NCBI GenBank assembly: GCA_038087015.1
Contig: JASBNA010000044.1
Location: forward strand, 310,001 to 374,000
From: Cerrena zonata
Lineage: Eukaryota > Basidiomycota > Agaricomycetes > Polyporales > Cerrenaceae
Length of the DNA: 64,000 bases
Reading direction: 5' to 3'
In this document: piece after piece, positions 8,179 to 19,900 of the stretch
How the letters are laid out: each line of letters opens with the position of its first letter
Numbering within the stretch: the first letter of the stretch is position 1
Notes under the pieces: model-generated
What the model was told of the DNA's origin: nothing
The model's database searches: none
Seen by the model: the letters and a program-made list of their open reading frames with translations, nothing else
Translations under genes and position numbers: made by a program

Positions 8179-10178
8179 ATGTCTGCTGTTCGTCATAATT
8201 TACAGCCTTTACAACCTTTAAATAATGGTACGCTTAACGCCAGATCCAATAACGTCACTCCGATCAAACCAATAAGACGTTCAAAAGAACATCAACTAGA
8301 TGAACTTGAAGAACAACAACAACAACAACAACAACAAAAGGCTAAGAAGAAGAAGGAAAAATTATCTGCTTTATGTAAAACTCCTCCATCAATTGTTCGT
8401 ACTAGAAATGGTAGAGATTATCGTCGTGGACTCTTTTTAGGTGAAGGTGGGTTCGCTCGTTGTTTTCAGATGAAAGATTCTTCTGGTAAAATTTATGCTG
8501 CTAAAACTGTTGCTAAAGCTTCAATTAAAAATGAAAAAACTAAAACTAAATTATTATCAGAAATTAAAATTCATAAATCCTTAAAACATTCGAATATTGT
8601 TAATTTCATTGATTGTTTTGAAGATGATGTTAATGTTTATATATTATTAGAAATTTGTCCAAATCAATCATTAATGGAATTATTGAAAACCAGAAAAAGA
8701 GTTAGTGAACCAGAAGTTAGATATTTCATGGTTCAAATAGTTGGTGCCATTAAATATTTACATTCAAGAAGAGTTATTCATCGAGATTTAAAATTAGGTA
8801 ATATTTTTTTCGATCCAGAAATGAATTTAAAAATTGGAGATTTTGGATTAGCTTCAGTTTTACCTTCAACCTGATTCAAGAAAATATACTATTTGTGGTA
8901 CTCCAAATTATATTGCTCCAGAAGTTTTAGGTGGTAAACAAACTGGTCATAGTTTTGAAGTTGATATTTGGGCAATTGGTATTATGATGTATGCATTATT
9001 ATGTGGTAAACCTCCATTTCAAGCAAAAGATGTTCAAGTTATTTATGAAAGAATTAAAAAAACTGATTATAATTTCCCAATTGATAAACCAATTTCAAAT
9101 GAAGCTAAACATTTAATTAGAAAATTATTAAGTTTAAATCCTTTAGAAAGACCAACAATTAATGAAATTTTAGAATTTGATTGGTTTAAAGGACCTTTCC
9201 CCGATAAAACTAATATAATAAGTTTAACAAATACTCCAGAAAATTTATCATCAATTTCAAAAGCTCAATCATCAATTAATTTTAATAATACTAAAATTAA
9301 TGCCGGAATTTATACTCCAAAAATTAAAAATCCAGTAGGAAATTTTAAGATCTGATTTACATTCTGAACAACCAAAAACTTTATTACCTCAATCATTATC
9401 TCCTGGTGATACTAGAAATAAATATCAAGAAATTGATCCAGCAACAATGAATAATGGTAAAAAAAGAGTTAATTTTAATAATAAATATTCTAATTTAATT
9501 AAAAATTTAGATCAAGTTTGTTATGAAACATATCATAATATTAGAAGATTAGATTATTCAAAATTTGATAGATTAGAAACAATTGAATTACCAAGTTGTG
9601 AAAATCCAACATTAATTAGTAAATGGGTTGATTATTCAAATAAATATGGATTTCTGTATCAATTAAATAATGATGATATTGGAGTTTTATTTAATGATGA
9701 TAATTCAATTTTAAAATTACATAATCAAGATAAATTTTTAGAATTAATTATTAATGAAAATGAAGGATGGACATGCATTGAAAATTCAATAAGTCATCCA
9801 CCAAGTCAAACAAAGAGACAATTAGAAATTGTTGATTTTTTCGCTAAATATATGAATAGTAATTTATCCAAAGTTAGTGAAAATGAAGAGAAAAGTGAAG
9901 AAATTTTCTTAAGACGTTATACAAGAACTCCAGATTATATTATGTTTGAAATGACAAATGGTAATTTTCAATTTAATTTTAAAGATCATCATAAAATTTG
10001 TATTTCAAAATTAGGTTTGGCAATTACTCATATTTCTCCAAATCGTTTAACTGAAACTCATCCTTTAATTTTAATTTTAAAACAAGGTAATTTCCCTTCA
10101 TCTGAAGTTCCTGATTGTTTAAATAAAATATCAATAATTAAAGATGCAATTAAAAGAAAAGCCTTCCCAGAAGTTTAA
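8179..10178 (+). CDS. CDC5: Polo-like kinase CDC5 (two single-base insertions as read)
   Basis: Polo kinase, driver of mitotic exit, spindle pole and cytokinesis events. The reading continues through three frames: 8179 to about 8872, then to about 9348, then to the stop at 10178. An extra T near 8872 (after the DFG region, before the activation-loop [10 protein letters not shown]) and an extra A near 9347 break it. Without them the gene encodes 665 residues. There is a poly-Gln tract at residues 46-53. The kinase domain starts near 85 with GEGGFARC and has HRDLKLGN and GDFGLA. Two polo boxes lie at the C-terminus, including [17 protein letters not shown] and [10 protein letters not shown]. 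An in-frame CTG at 9654-9656 falls where serine is expected. The gene is essential in relatives, so the breaks are probably sequence errors. Confidence 0.93.
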
Positions 10179-10351
10179 AAAAATTTTAACGATTTTGATT
10201 CCTTTGCATAAATATTTTCAATTCAAAAAAAAAAAAGTCTTTTGTTTTCTATACCTTTTAATGATTTTTAAACAAAAATATTATATATATTTAAATTATA
10301 AAAAACTTTTCCTAATATACAAGCATTATTATTATCAATATCTTTTAAGTA

Positions 10352-10773
10352 TTACATATCTTCATCATTATTATTTAATAATGACTTAAGAGCCCATTCA
10401 TCTTTGAACTTAGTTTTAATAACATCTAATTCACTAATTAATCCAGAACATGCATTCTTCAATGCATCTTTTGGACTATAATCATCTTCAGGTTTGTATT
10501 CTCAAAATAAAATTAGCAAATAATGGATGCTCCTACTTTATAAGCAGCGAAAATTACCCTTTCATCCTTTAATAATTGTGCTCTTAATAGATTAGCCAAG
10601 GTATGATCTTCTCTTTCTATTCTGATTAATGCTGCATTGGGCACTTTTGTATCCGGTGTTATCTTAATTCTAATTAGGTTAGTACTCAGTCAAAACACTT
10701 CACCCTATCAAATACATACTTATCTACCCCGTCCTGGTAATATGAATAGTTCAAATCTATCTGGTGCGTTCAT
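10352..10773 (-). CDS. RPB11: RNA polymerase II subunit RPB11, one intron, three indels as read
   Basis: A gene hidden by frame breaks. Exon 1 (10720-10773) encodes [14 protein letters not shown], nearly identical to the start of yeast Rpb11. A 50-bp intron follows. Exon 2 (10352-10669) encodes [20 protein letters not shown], then [19 protein letters not shown], an [14 protein letters not shown] stretch and [12 protein letters not shown], ending DEDM. The EDHTL-N motif and HPLF stretch are family signatures (alpha-like heterodimer partner of Rpb3 in Pol II). Apparent extra bases lie in the CCCC run at 10727-10730, at about 10532 and at about 10490. Correcting them gives 122 residues, against 120 in S. 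cerevisiae. It is convergent with CDC5 and divergent from SIN3. Confidence 0.9.
10670..10719 (-). other. Intron of RPB11 (50 bp)
   Basis: On the minus strand it starts GTATGT, contains TACTAAC and ends CTAATTAG. Removing it joins codon 18 in phase (D-K-I-K). The distance from branch point to 3' splice site is short. Confidence 0.9.
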
Positions 10774-11440
10774 CTCTGGTTCTCTAGTTTCTGTTATTGA
10801 TGTAGTAATCGATTCTTTTTGAAAAACTCAATAAGTTTAGAAGTTTCGTTCAAGAATCAACACACCCGTACATTTGAACAAAAAAATCAGTACACCACAG
10901 AGACACCCGTGCACCAAAAATGTGAAACCTGCACATAAACCAGAGAACCCACGAAGCAAAAGGTTACCCGTCGCTTTCAGCGAAACGTAAATAGTATGGT
11001 CTCTGATATAGACAGAGTGAGCGGTTAATTTTTTATTACACTTCTTCCCAATAATTCTTCAATCTTTATTCAACAAGTGGGTTTATTTAGATTACATTGA
11101 GTACCTGGAAGACATTTCTTACTGGTTAAGTGACTGAGTGACTGAATAACCTTTTCCCCCCGTTGTTTTTTCATTTGAAGTGTACCTTTTTCTCTTAGCT
11201 TTTCTATTTTTTTTCAATTTCCCCATCGACTTGATCAGTTTCTCCAAGTATTGAATCCACTCGTGTATTAACTTGGTTCATTGGTTTAGCATTTACTCTC
11301 TTTCAACTGATTCACCATTTGAATTGACTTTTGATTCGCTAGGTGCTTGTACTGATAATTTTTTTACCCAATTGGAAAAAAAACTAGCTATCCTTCGATA
11401 AGCATCTTTGAAATATATTCAACAATCCACCAATTTGAAA
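10774..11440. promoter_or_regulatory. Divergent promoter region RPB11 / SIN3
   Basis: A 667-bp gap without a supported gene. TTACCCGT at 10964-10971 matches the Reb1 general regulatory factor consensus and sits about 190 bp from the RPB11 start. T/C-rich tracts near 11150-11220 precede the SIN3 start. Nothing else is recognised. Confidence 0.45.
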
Positions 11441-14400
11441 ATGACGAATCAACAAGATTTATGGAATAATCAACAACGTCCTCTAGGTCAACCATTCAAG
11501 TATGTACTGTTTTCATTTTCTTAGTTTGGGTCTAATACTAACGTTTTATTTAGTGGTCGTCAGCATCCTCCAGTATTACCACCTCCTGCAACTTTAGAAG
11601 CGGGTATGTATACAGTAATCGATTAGTTGACACTTCGGTATACTAACTTATTTATAGGCGGTCAATCTTTTTATCCTTTACCAAGTCTTCCTAGCCTAGG
11701 TAATGGTGCAGGCCATCCACAACCTGGTCATGGATTTACTATTCCATCAATCAATCCAGGAAATGATTCCATTCATGTATGTATCTTAATTACATCCTTA
11801 TCATTATCAAAGTTACTAACTTTATCTAGTCCCACGATCAATCAAGACATAATCAAGGTATAAGAAGACATTCAGGTGTTAGTATTCCCGGCCAATCTCA
11901 ACAATTACCTCCTCCTTCATCCATAGCTCCAACTCCAAATTCAGTTAATGCATCTCTTGCTACTCCCACATCTTCGGCCCTACCACTTGCAACTGCTCCT
12001 TCAGTGTCACAACCCCAAGGTGTTTCTGCTGAACAACAGGCCCAAGCTCACCAACAGGCCCAAGCTCAACAGGCCCAAGCTCACAAGCCCAGGCCCAAGC
12101 CCAACAACAACAAGTTCAACAGCAACAACAAGCTGCTGCAGTGGTGGCCGCACAACCTCCCATTCCTCAAGGTGTCTTGAACCGTTCTAGTACTACTAAT
12201 GTTTACAGACCATTGAATGTTAAAGATGCTTTGTCGTATTTGGATCAAGTCAAGGTCCAATTCTATAATCAAGCTGATGTTTACAATAATTTTCTAGATA
12301 TAATGAAAGACTTTAAGTCTCAAAGGTATGTTCATTTCGAATCGTTACAGATAATTCATCTAATTTGAGTATCTCAGCCTAAAGCCCACATCTAAAGTGA
12401 TTTTTTCTAGGTAACCAATCAATGGGGTTCAACTAAAATTGAGGCATACCAGAAATGTTGCTAGCGAAATCCAACCTTTCGTCCTGAATAGGTTTTTTTT
12501 TTCCTCACAGGTCCTCCAATTATTCCGCTCGCACATTTTCCCTCATTCGGCGTGCAAGGTATCAAACAACAAAGATTTTACTTAGATGTGAGAAGTATCT
12601 GTTATGTGCCCCGTAAAAATTGAAAGTTACTAACTAAATTTATAGCATTGATACACCCGGTGTGATTGATAGAGTTTCTACCTTGTTTAGAGGTCACCCC
12701 AACTTGATTCAAGGGTTTAATACATTCTTACCTCCTGGTTATAAAATTGAATGTTCTTTAGATCCCTCTGACCCAAACCCAATCCGAGTCACTACTCCAA
12801 GTGGTACTACTACTAGACCAAATCTTAATGGCTCGTATGCTCAACGTTGGGGAAATGCTAGTGGTGAATCTCAAAATCAACAACAAGTTACTCATTCTCA
12901 AGAATCCCCTCAATTACAACATGGATCTACTGGTCATCAATATAGTCCGGAACAACAACACCCACAAGGTGAACAGCAACTTGCTCAAGATGAACAACAA
13001 CAAAATGGTGGCCAAATAGAATTCAACCATGCTATTTCTTATGTTAATAAAATTAAAACCAGATTTGCTAATCAACCAGATATTTATAAACAATTTTTAG
13101 AGATACTACAAACTTATCAACGTGAGCAAAAACCAATTGGTGAAGTTTACGATCAAGTAACTGTTTTATTCGCAAATTCACCAGATTTATTAGACGATTT
13201 CAAACAATTTTTACCGGACACCAGTAATCAACAAGGTTACCTTCAACAACAAGCTCAACAAATACCTACTCAACCACAAGTTGGTCAAGAACATGTATAT
13301 TACGCAAATGGTTCTGCTCAATTACCGCCAGTTGGTAATTTTCAACCTCCCACAGGTACTGCTCCAGGTGGAGTTGAAAACCAATTTCAAGCTCAACCTG
13401 CTCCAATTGGTTATCCTGCTCAAAACCTTGAAATGCAACAAATTCCAGATTATCTTGAAAAGAAGAAGAAAGGTTCGGTCTCTCATGAACAAAGTTATGA
13501 TGCTAACTATAATCAAGAAGCCCAATATTCTACTTTGCGTACTGGTGTCCAATCAACTGCCAAACCAGGCAAATTGACTACTCCAGGTGCTTCTACCAAA
13601 GTTGAAACCGTTGGCACTGTTACTAATCCAACTTTGGTTCCGGGAATCCCTGAGCCAATCCCTCCATCAACTTCTGTTAAATCTTCTTCGCTTTCTGAAG
13701 AAATAAGCTTCTTCGATAAAGTTAAAAAAGCAATCGGTAATAAACAAACTTATAATGAGTTCTTGAAAATTTTGAATTTATTCACTCTAGACATTCTTGA
13801 TAAAGAGACTTTAATTGAGAGAGTAGAGTCATTTATCGGCGAAGGTCACCCGGATTTGATAACTTGGTTTAAAATGTTTGTTGGTTACGAAGATAAACCT
13901 CAAAGTATCGAAAATATTACATTTAGAAAACATCAATTGGAGTTATCTTTATGTAAAGCATACGGCCCTTCTTATAGACAGTTGCCAAAGGCTGAAACTT
14001 ATATGCCTTGTTCTGGTAGAGATGAAATGTGCTGGGAAGTTCTTAATGATGAATGGGTTGGCCATCCTACTTGGGCATCTGAAGATTCTGGTTTTATAGC
14101 TCATCGTAAGAACCAATATGAAGAAATTCTTTTCAAAATCGAAGAAGAAAGATTAGAATTTGATTATCACATGGAAACTAATTTGAAAACAATTCAAACT
14201 TTGGAAACTATTGCTAATAGAATTGCTAATATGACTCCGGAACAAAAAGCCAACTTCAAACTACCACAAGGTTTGGGCCATAACTCTACCACAATCTACA
14301 AAAAGGTTATCCGTAAAATATATGATAAAGGATAGAGGGTTTGAAGTTATCGACGCTTTACATGAAAACCCTGCTGTCGCTGTGCCGGTTGTTTTGAAAA

Positions 14401-16700
14401 GATTGAAACAAAAAGATGAAGAATGGAAAAGATCTCAAAGAGAATGGAACAAAGTCTGGAGAGAAATGGAACAAAAAGTTTTCTATAAATCTTTGGATCA
14501 TTTAGGATTAACTTTCAAGCAAGCTGATAAGAAATTGTTAACTGCCAAGCAATTGGTTAGTGAAATAAGTACTGTCAAGGTCGAACAACAAAACAAAAGG
14601 TTACATCCTTTGACACCAAAGCCACAAGAACAATTGAACTATAAATTTACTGACTATGATGTATTATATGATATTGTTAGATTAGCAGAAGTTTTCATTT
14701 TCCGCTCCTCAAACTATTCTGCCAATGACCGTGAAAAACTTAGTGCTTTCTTCAAGTACTTTATTTCTTTATTTTTCAATGTTCCAAACGATGTTATCAG
14801 CAAGGCAATGGCGGCTAGAAGTAATGAAGAAGCTCATGAAGAACCAATCTCAAATGGTGATCCTGCTCAAGAATCTGAAACACCCGATGAACCAACATCC
14901 GTCTCAAAGAAACGTCATCGTGAAAATGATTTATTACGTGATGTTTTAAAGAAGCAATCGAAATCCAAAAAGGATGATCGTGCTGAATCACCATCGCATA
15001 ATTCAAGTGAATCTGAAGATCAAGAAGTTATTGACCTTGTGGAAAAATCAAGTGAATTATGGATTAAAGCAACCAATGCCAACTCTGGTTCTGGTAGTCA
15101 AGATGCTTCCAAACAAGAAAGACGTGATAAATTTAATTTGTTTTGTAACACAACGGTTTATGTTTTTTTCCGTCATTTAAGAACTCTTTATGAAAGATTA
15201 GAAGAAATTAAGGGGATGAACGAAGTTGTCGGAAAGGAAATTAAATCTCGTAAAAATCCTCAGTTTGCAAAAGATTTGAATTTGTTATCTCACCAACTTG
15301 AAGAAATGGGAATTGAAATTGTGGGTAACAAAGATTGCTATAAACAAGTATTGAGCTTATCAGAAAAGTTAATGGAAGGTGATATTGAACATCAATGGTT
15401 CGAAGAGACTTTACGTCAAGGTTACAGAAACAAAGCTTATAAAATCTATACTGTTGACAAAGTTGTTCAAGCGATGGTGAAATACATGCATTCAATGATT
15501 ACTGACTCGAAAACTTCTGAAATGATTGTCTTATATGAAAACGACAGAGCTAACCCAGTTTCTACTGCAAAAGATCAAATCTTGTATAGGATGCAAGTCA
15601 GATCTTTAATGTCAAATGATGAAAATATGTTTAAGATCGCCTACAAAGAGTCTGATTCTACTGTCAATATTCAATTCGTCAGTATTGATGATTTAACCAT
15701 CAATGATCATGAGAATGCTGAAGAAGAATACAACTACTATGTCACTAGTTATGTCATGTCTCATCCAACTGAAGGTGTACCTGCGTCGAAAATCAATATG
15801 CCATTTGCTAAATCCTTCCTTGATAACGTTGATGAAGATCAATGCGATGGCCGCGTTTCTGCTGGTTTGAGGGTTTCCATCTGTGAAAATTCATATCGCT
15901 TATTCTTTGAGGCTGGAGCACATGATGAATTTACCGCTAACTCTGTTTATAGTAAACCACGTGAAGATCATAGAACAAAAGAGGACAAGGTCAATCACTT
16001 GAAACAATTGATTGATAGCGAAGAGTTTGGATGGAAACTGGGATTAGAAGAAGATGCGAATACCAGCAAAGTTGAAGAGAAAATTGACATTCTATTCAAA
16101 GATGGAGTCAAATCATATAAAAGTTTTGAAGTAGCTCAAGCAGATATTGAAATGAGAGATGCAGAAGCCGAGGCCGAAGCCGAAAAAGCAGAAATGAAAG
16201 TCGATGCTAAAACCGAAGGAGAAGCAGAAGCAGATACTAAGGCAGAAGTAACAGCAGACTCGGAAAAAGTTCCAGAATATCTGGGGACAGCTCCATTGGA
16301 AGAGTCAAATGTTGAAGATGACAATAAGAAGGAAACTGATACCGGAGAAAGCAAGGAAGAAAAACCAGCTGACAAGCACTTGGCTCCTCCAACAAAGTCA
16401 AATCCTGACGCAACAATCGATGCTGACTCAACTGTCGTTCAGGAACATAACGACACAACTATCCACCAAGAAGCCAATGACACAACTGCAGATGATACTG
16501 TAAATCAAGAAGATGTCACCATGACTAACGAAGAAAAACAAAACGAACCACAAGTCCCTCCTTCAACGGCTCTGAGCAATGCTGCCACTGATCCTTCATC
16601 GACTTCTAATACTTCAGATTCTGCAATAAAAAATGAAACCGAACCTTCAAGTGCATCCACAGCAAATGCAGCATCTGCTGAGATTCAAAAGACTCAATAA
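11441..16700 (+). CDS. SIN3: Transcriptional corepressor SIN3, five exons, two indels as read
   Basis: Scaffold of the Sin3/Rpd3 histone deacetylase complexes in the nucleus. Exons: 11441-11499, 11554-11603, 11658-11776, 11830-12325, 12646-16700. The exon phases agree throughout. A Gln/Ala-rich tract in exon 4 holds an apparent missing base near 12083. An extra G near 14330 splits the last exon in the deacetylase-interaction domain. Corrected length is 1592 residues. PAH1 spans the exon 4/5 junction ([18 protein letters not shown] to [13 protein letters not shown]). PAH2 is at 13018-13215 and PAH3 at 13700-13890. The Sin3 histone deacetylase interaction domain ([30 protein letters not shown]) follows at 13965-14400. 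The C-terminus is Glu/Ala/Thr-rich. Four introns in one gene is high for a budding yeast. Confidence 0.93.
11500..11553 (+). other. SIN3 intron 1 (54 bp)
   Basis: Starts GTATGTACTG, contains TACTAACG, ends TTTATTTAG. Splits codon 20 after its second base. Confidence 0.92.
11604..11657 (+). other. SIN3 intron 2 (54 bp)
   Basis: Starts GTATGTATAC, contains TACTAACTT, ends TTTATAG. Splits a Gly codon after its first base. Confidence 0.92.
11777..11829 (+). other. SIN3 intron 3 (53 bp)
   Basis: Starts GTATGTATCT, contains TTACTAAC, ends TTTATCTAG. Lies between codons. Confidence 0.92.
12326..12645 (+). other. SIN3 intron 4 (320 bp), unusually long
   Basis: Starts GTATGTTCAT, has GTTACTAAC near the end and finishes ATTTATAG. 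It is six times longer than the other introns and interrupts PAH1. Inside are two pyrimidine-rich AG|GT junctions, TTTTTTCTAG|GTAACC at 12410/12411 and CCTCACAG|GTCCTC at 12510/12511, that resemble recursive or alternative splice points. No snoRNA boxes are convincing. Confidence 0.88.
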
Positions 16701-16998
16701 ATCCCTGTTTTTTTTTTTTTAACCTGTATTTTTATAAGTTGTGTTTAACGATCATTCTCTCATGTTGTTATTATTCCTGATGTTTATATTTTATTCTTTC
16801 TACAAAAACAGAAGCGGCTCAATCTGAATATTTTCATATCATCGATGCTAGCTTAATTTTCATAATTTATACTTGCTTGCTTTTTTGTTAATTTAATTTA
16901 ATGCAAATTTTTAAGATTTGAAAAAGCGTAAATTGTAGATTGTTTAATGAGATTAAAACTAAGGTGTTGTCTATAAAAGTTAAATTGTATTATAAGTC

Positions 16999-19900
16999 TT
17001 ATCGTCTATTAAATCTACCTTCAGCTGCTGCCTTCGCTAACCTCTCAGTAGCGATACTATGGGCAAGCTTTTCACGCTGTTCCAACCTTCGTGCAACGTA
17101 TGACTTCTCGTCCTTGATCAACAAAATCCTTAATATCATATCTTCAGCCAAAGTTTGAGCAGCGGTCGGATCAGATCTCGCCTCACGAGCTTCTTTATCA
17201 GCTTGGGCTCTGGACTTGGCCGTGGCATTTGCCAAAATAGTTTTATTCCGTATTATAGAGCCAGCCCTACTATTTCTTCTTTGAGGGGCCGCAAGAGAAG
17301 GTTCATTATCAAAATTGTTTCGGTCGCGTAACGTTTTGATAAAAGCAGGCGATAATCTCTCAACTTCCTGTTGTAAGAAGTCAACGTCTCTGTCATAGTA
17401 GACTGGAACTAATAACAACGCTTGATATTGTTCATTCTTCAAGTCTCGAACCGGAGGACCATTTCCATCATTATGAAAAAAGTCGAAGCACAAAAAGTTA
17501 AGCCATGAGAATACAGTTTCAAGTTCATTACTGGTCAAAGATTTTCCAAAGCCACTTATACCCATAGAATTAGTAACATTTGCCATAGCAGAGCTGACAG
17601 CTGATTGCCAGCCACCAGTAGATTCTGGTTTCAATTTAGAACCAATACTTGACAAATGAAATGTTTTAGCAGAGGCAAGTTTAGGTAATAATAGAGCATC
17701 TGCACTTGAAACAACAACTATCCAAGCTGCAAGCATGACTTTTAGTAATAGACTTTTCGTGAGAAACTCAGCCAATACTTGCAAATTCATGTTTAAGTAA
17801 TTATACAAAGGCATCATGGCATCATCCATTTGGTCTTGGGTAGGCTTCACTTGTCCATTATTACCACAAATAGATTTAAGGTTACTCCTCGAAAAACAGT
17901 AATGAATAAATCTAGAAAACTTCTCCACGATTAATTTTATAGCTCTTTCTTGTGCACGTTTCAAGCTTCTATGTGCTCTTCCCATAACAAAAATAGCATC
18001 AACTCTTTCACTTTCAACAGCTATCTCAACAAGCACTCTTCCCTGAGAGTCTAGGTCGAGATAGATTTCTTGAGGGATTCCATCATGTTTGAATCTCAAG
18101 GGGTCCAACTGTAATAATGCTCGTCCACAAATTGAGTGAGTTCCAACTCGTTCATCCCAGACCGTAACGGAAATGGTAAGTGAAGTATTAGCTGGGAGTG
18201 TTACTTCAAACTCTTCATCCCAATCAGGGTTATTTGTGTTATTTACCACTCTTGTTTTTCCTATGGTCTTTCGGGCCATCGTATCGATCATGGTTATATA
18301 TGGATGCATATTAGATAGATTTGAAGAAGCATTAGCCGATTTCAAGTTTTCAGCTTTGACCAAACGCAAGGAGAAAATGTGACTAGTGTATTTTTTCTGT
18401 AAAGAAGGATCAAATTCAGCAACTGTATTAGAAATCAGCACAGGGTCCAATAAATCTTCGAGTTTAGTTAGTTGATCCATCATTGCTGCGAGGTTGTTCA
18501 AGGCAATACATGTTCCAGGTTTGAAATTATAAGGTTCTTCTAATTCTAATTTATTACCGTTTTGAATATTGGAAACGACGTTCTTAACCTCATCAAACCA
18601 ATTACCACTTTTTCTATTATCAACTTCATCACTAGCTTGTTGCAAAAGTTTTTTCTGTTCTTCTTCATCTAACTCTCTAATTATTTTATCAGAAATCTTC
18701 GATGAATAAGTCAAAACACCATCTGATATACTTTTCAAAAGAGAAGTATAAGCTTGAGCCAATTGAAATTCATTAGACCAATTAAGTTGATTAAGAATTC
18801 TCAAGAATTCTTTAACCAAAGTAAAAATATCCAAAACGGAAGAACTAAATTTCCGATTATCATCATTGAGATCGATAGGTTCGAAGGAATCTTTTTCGAT
18901 GGCATTATTAATGATAGCACTAATTTTTTCACCACTTTCTTCTACCCATTCTTTCAAAAATGGATAGAAAAATTTCTCTAGATTGAACTTGAAAGGACTA
19001 TTACTGACAGATACTTGGTTATAAATATACCTTATTTCGGACAATGACTTATAAGCTTCAATGGCATCAGAATATGCTAATAGTCTGCCTTGATTTTTAG
19101 CATAAGCGTGAATATGCTTCAAGATATTTTTTGAATCCAATGCGAACATGCCTGTAAGAACTGCTGCAACGGTTCTACTGACATTCAAGAATCCCAAAAG
19201 GGGGTTTTTGTATCTTTTTTGCAATAACTTAGTATCACCAACTATGCTATCCGAAATATTCAAGATATGTACAATATCGAGAGTATCATCTCTTGGTAAA
19301 TTGGCTAATAATTCCGCATACCTTGTTTCTGAGATTCTCAATAAAGTTTTGGAAAGCTTCTTCTCCCATTTCTTGGGTAATCCTGTTTCTTCCACTTTAT
19401 GAAACAAAGTGTCGGACTCCAAATAATCCCCTAAAAACATAAGATAAGGGCCAAATTTTGGTTTGACTGTTTTGTTGAATATCATGGTTAAATTTTCTTT
19501 TATTGAGAAAAAGACCTCATTATATGTGTAGGTCAAATTTTTGACCCAGTCCTCTTGGTCTTTCAAAGTCCATTCTGTCTTTTCCTCCCAATCAAGTTTT
19601 CCATTATCTTCAATGATTTTTTTACAGGTATGAAGCATAGTTGTCGTAGTATCTAAATCGATAGGACCAAGGTCTTTCTGGTCGGAATTTGATTCCTGTG
19701 ATAAGTTATCCTTTAAGATACCAGTCAAATGGCATGCAGTGTAAAGAGCAGTAGCTCTAGTTGGGAAATCAATTCTCCAGAATCGAGCACATAGATGGAG
19801 TAAATTATTTGCTTGTTTTGAAAGTAAGGGTTTTTCCAGAGCTAAATCAAATTCTAATTTTCTATTTTTAATAGTTTGATTTAAGCATAATTTAGTCAAA

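Noticed and set aside
8860..9360. Programmed +1 frameshifting in CDC5
   Set aside because: Two sites in one gene, no known slippery heptamer, and the same kind of break occurs in seven unrelated genes; errors explain it better.
12326..12645. Intronic snoRNA in SIN3
   Set aside because: One CTGA-like D box candidate near 12484 but no C box and no terminal stem; H/ACA hinge also lacking.
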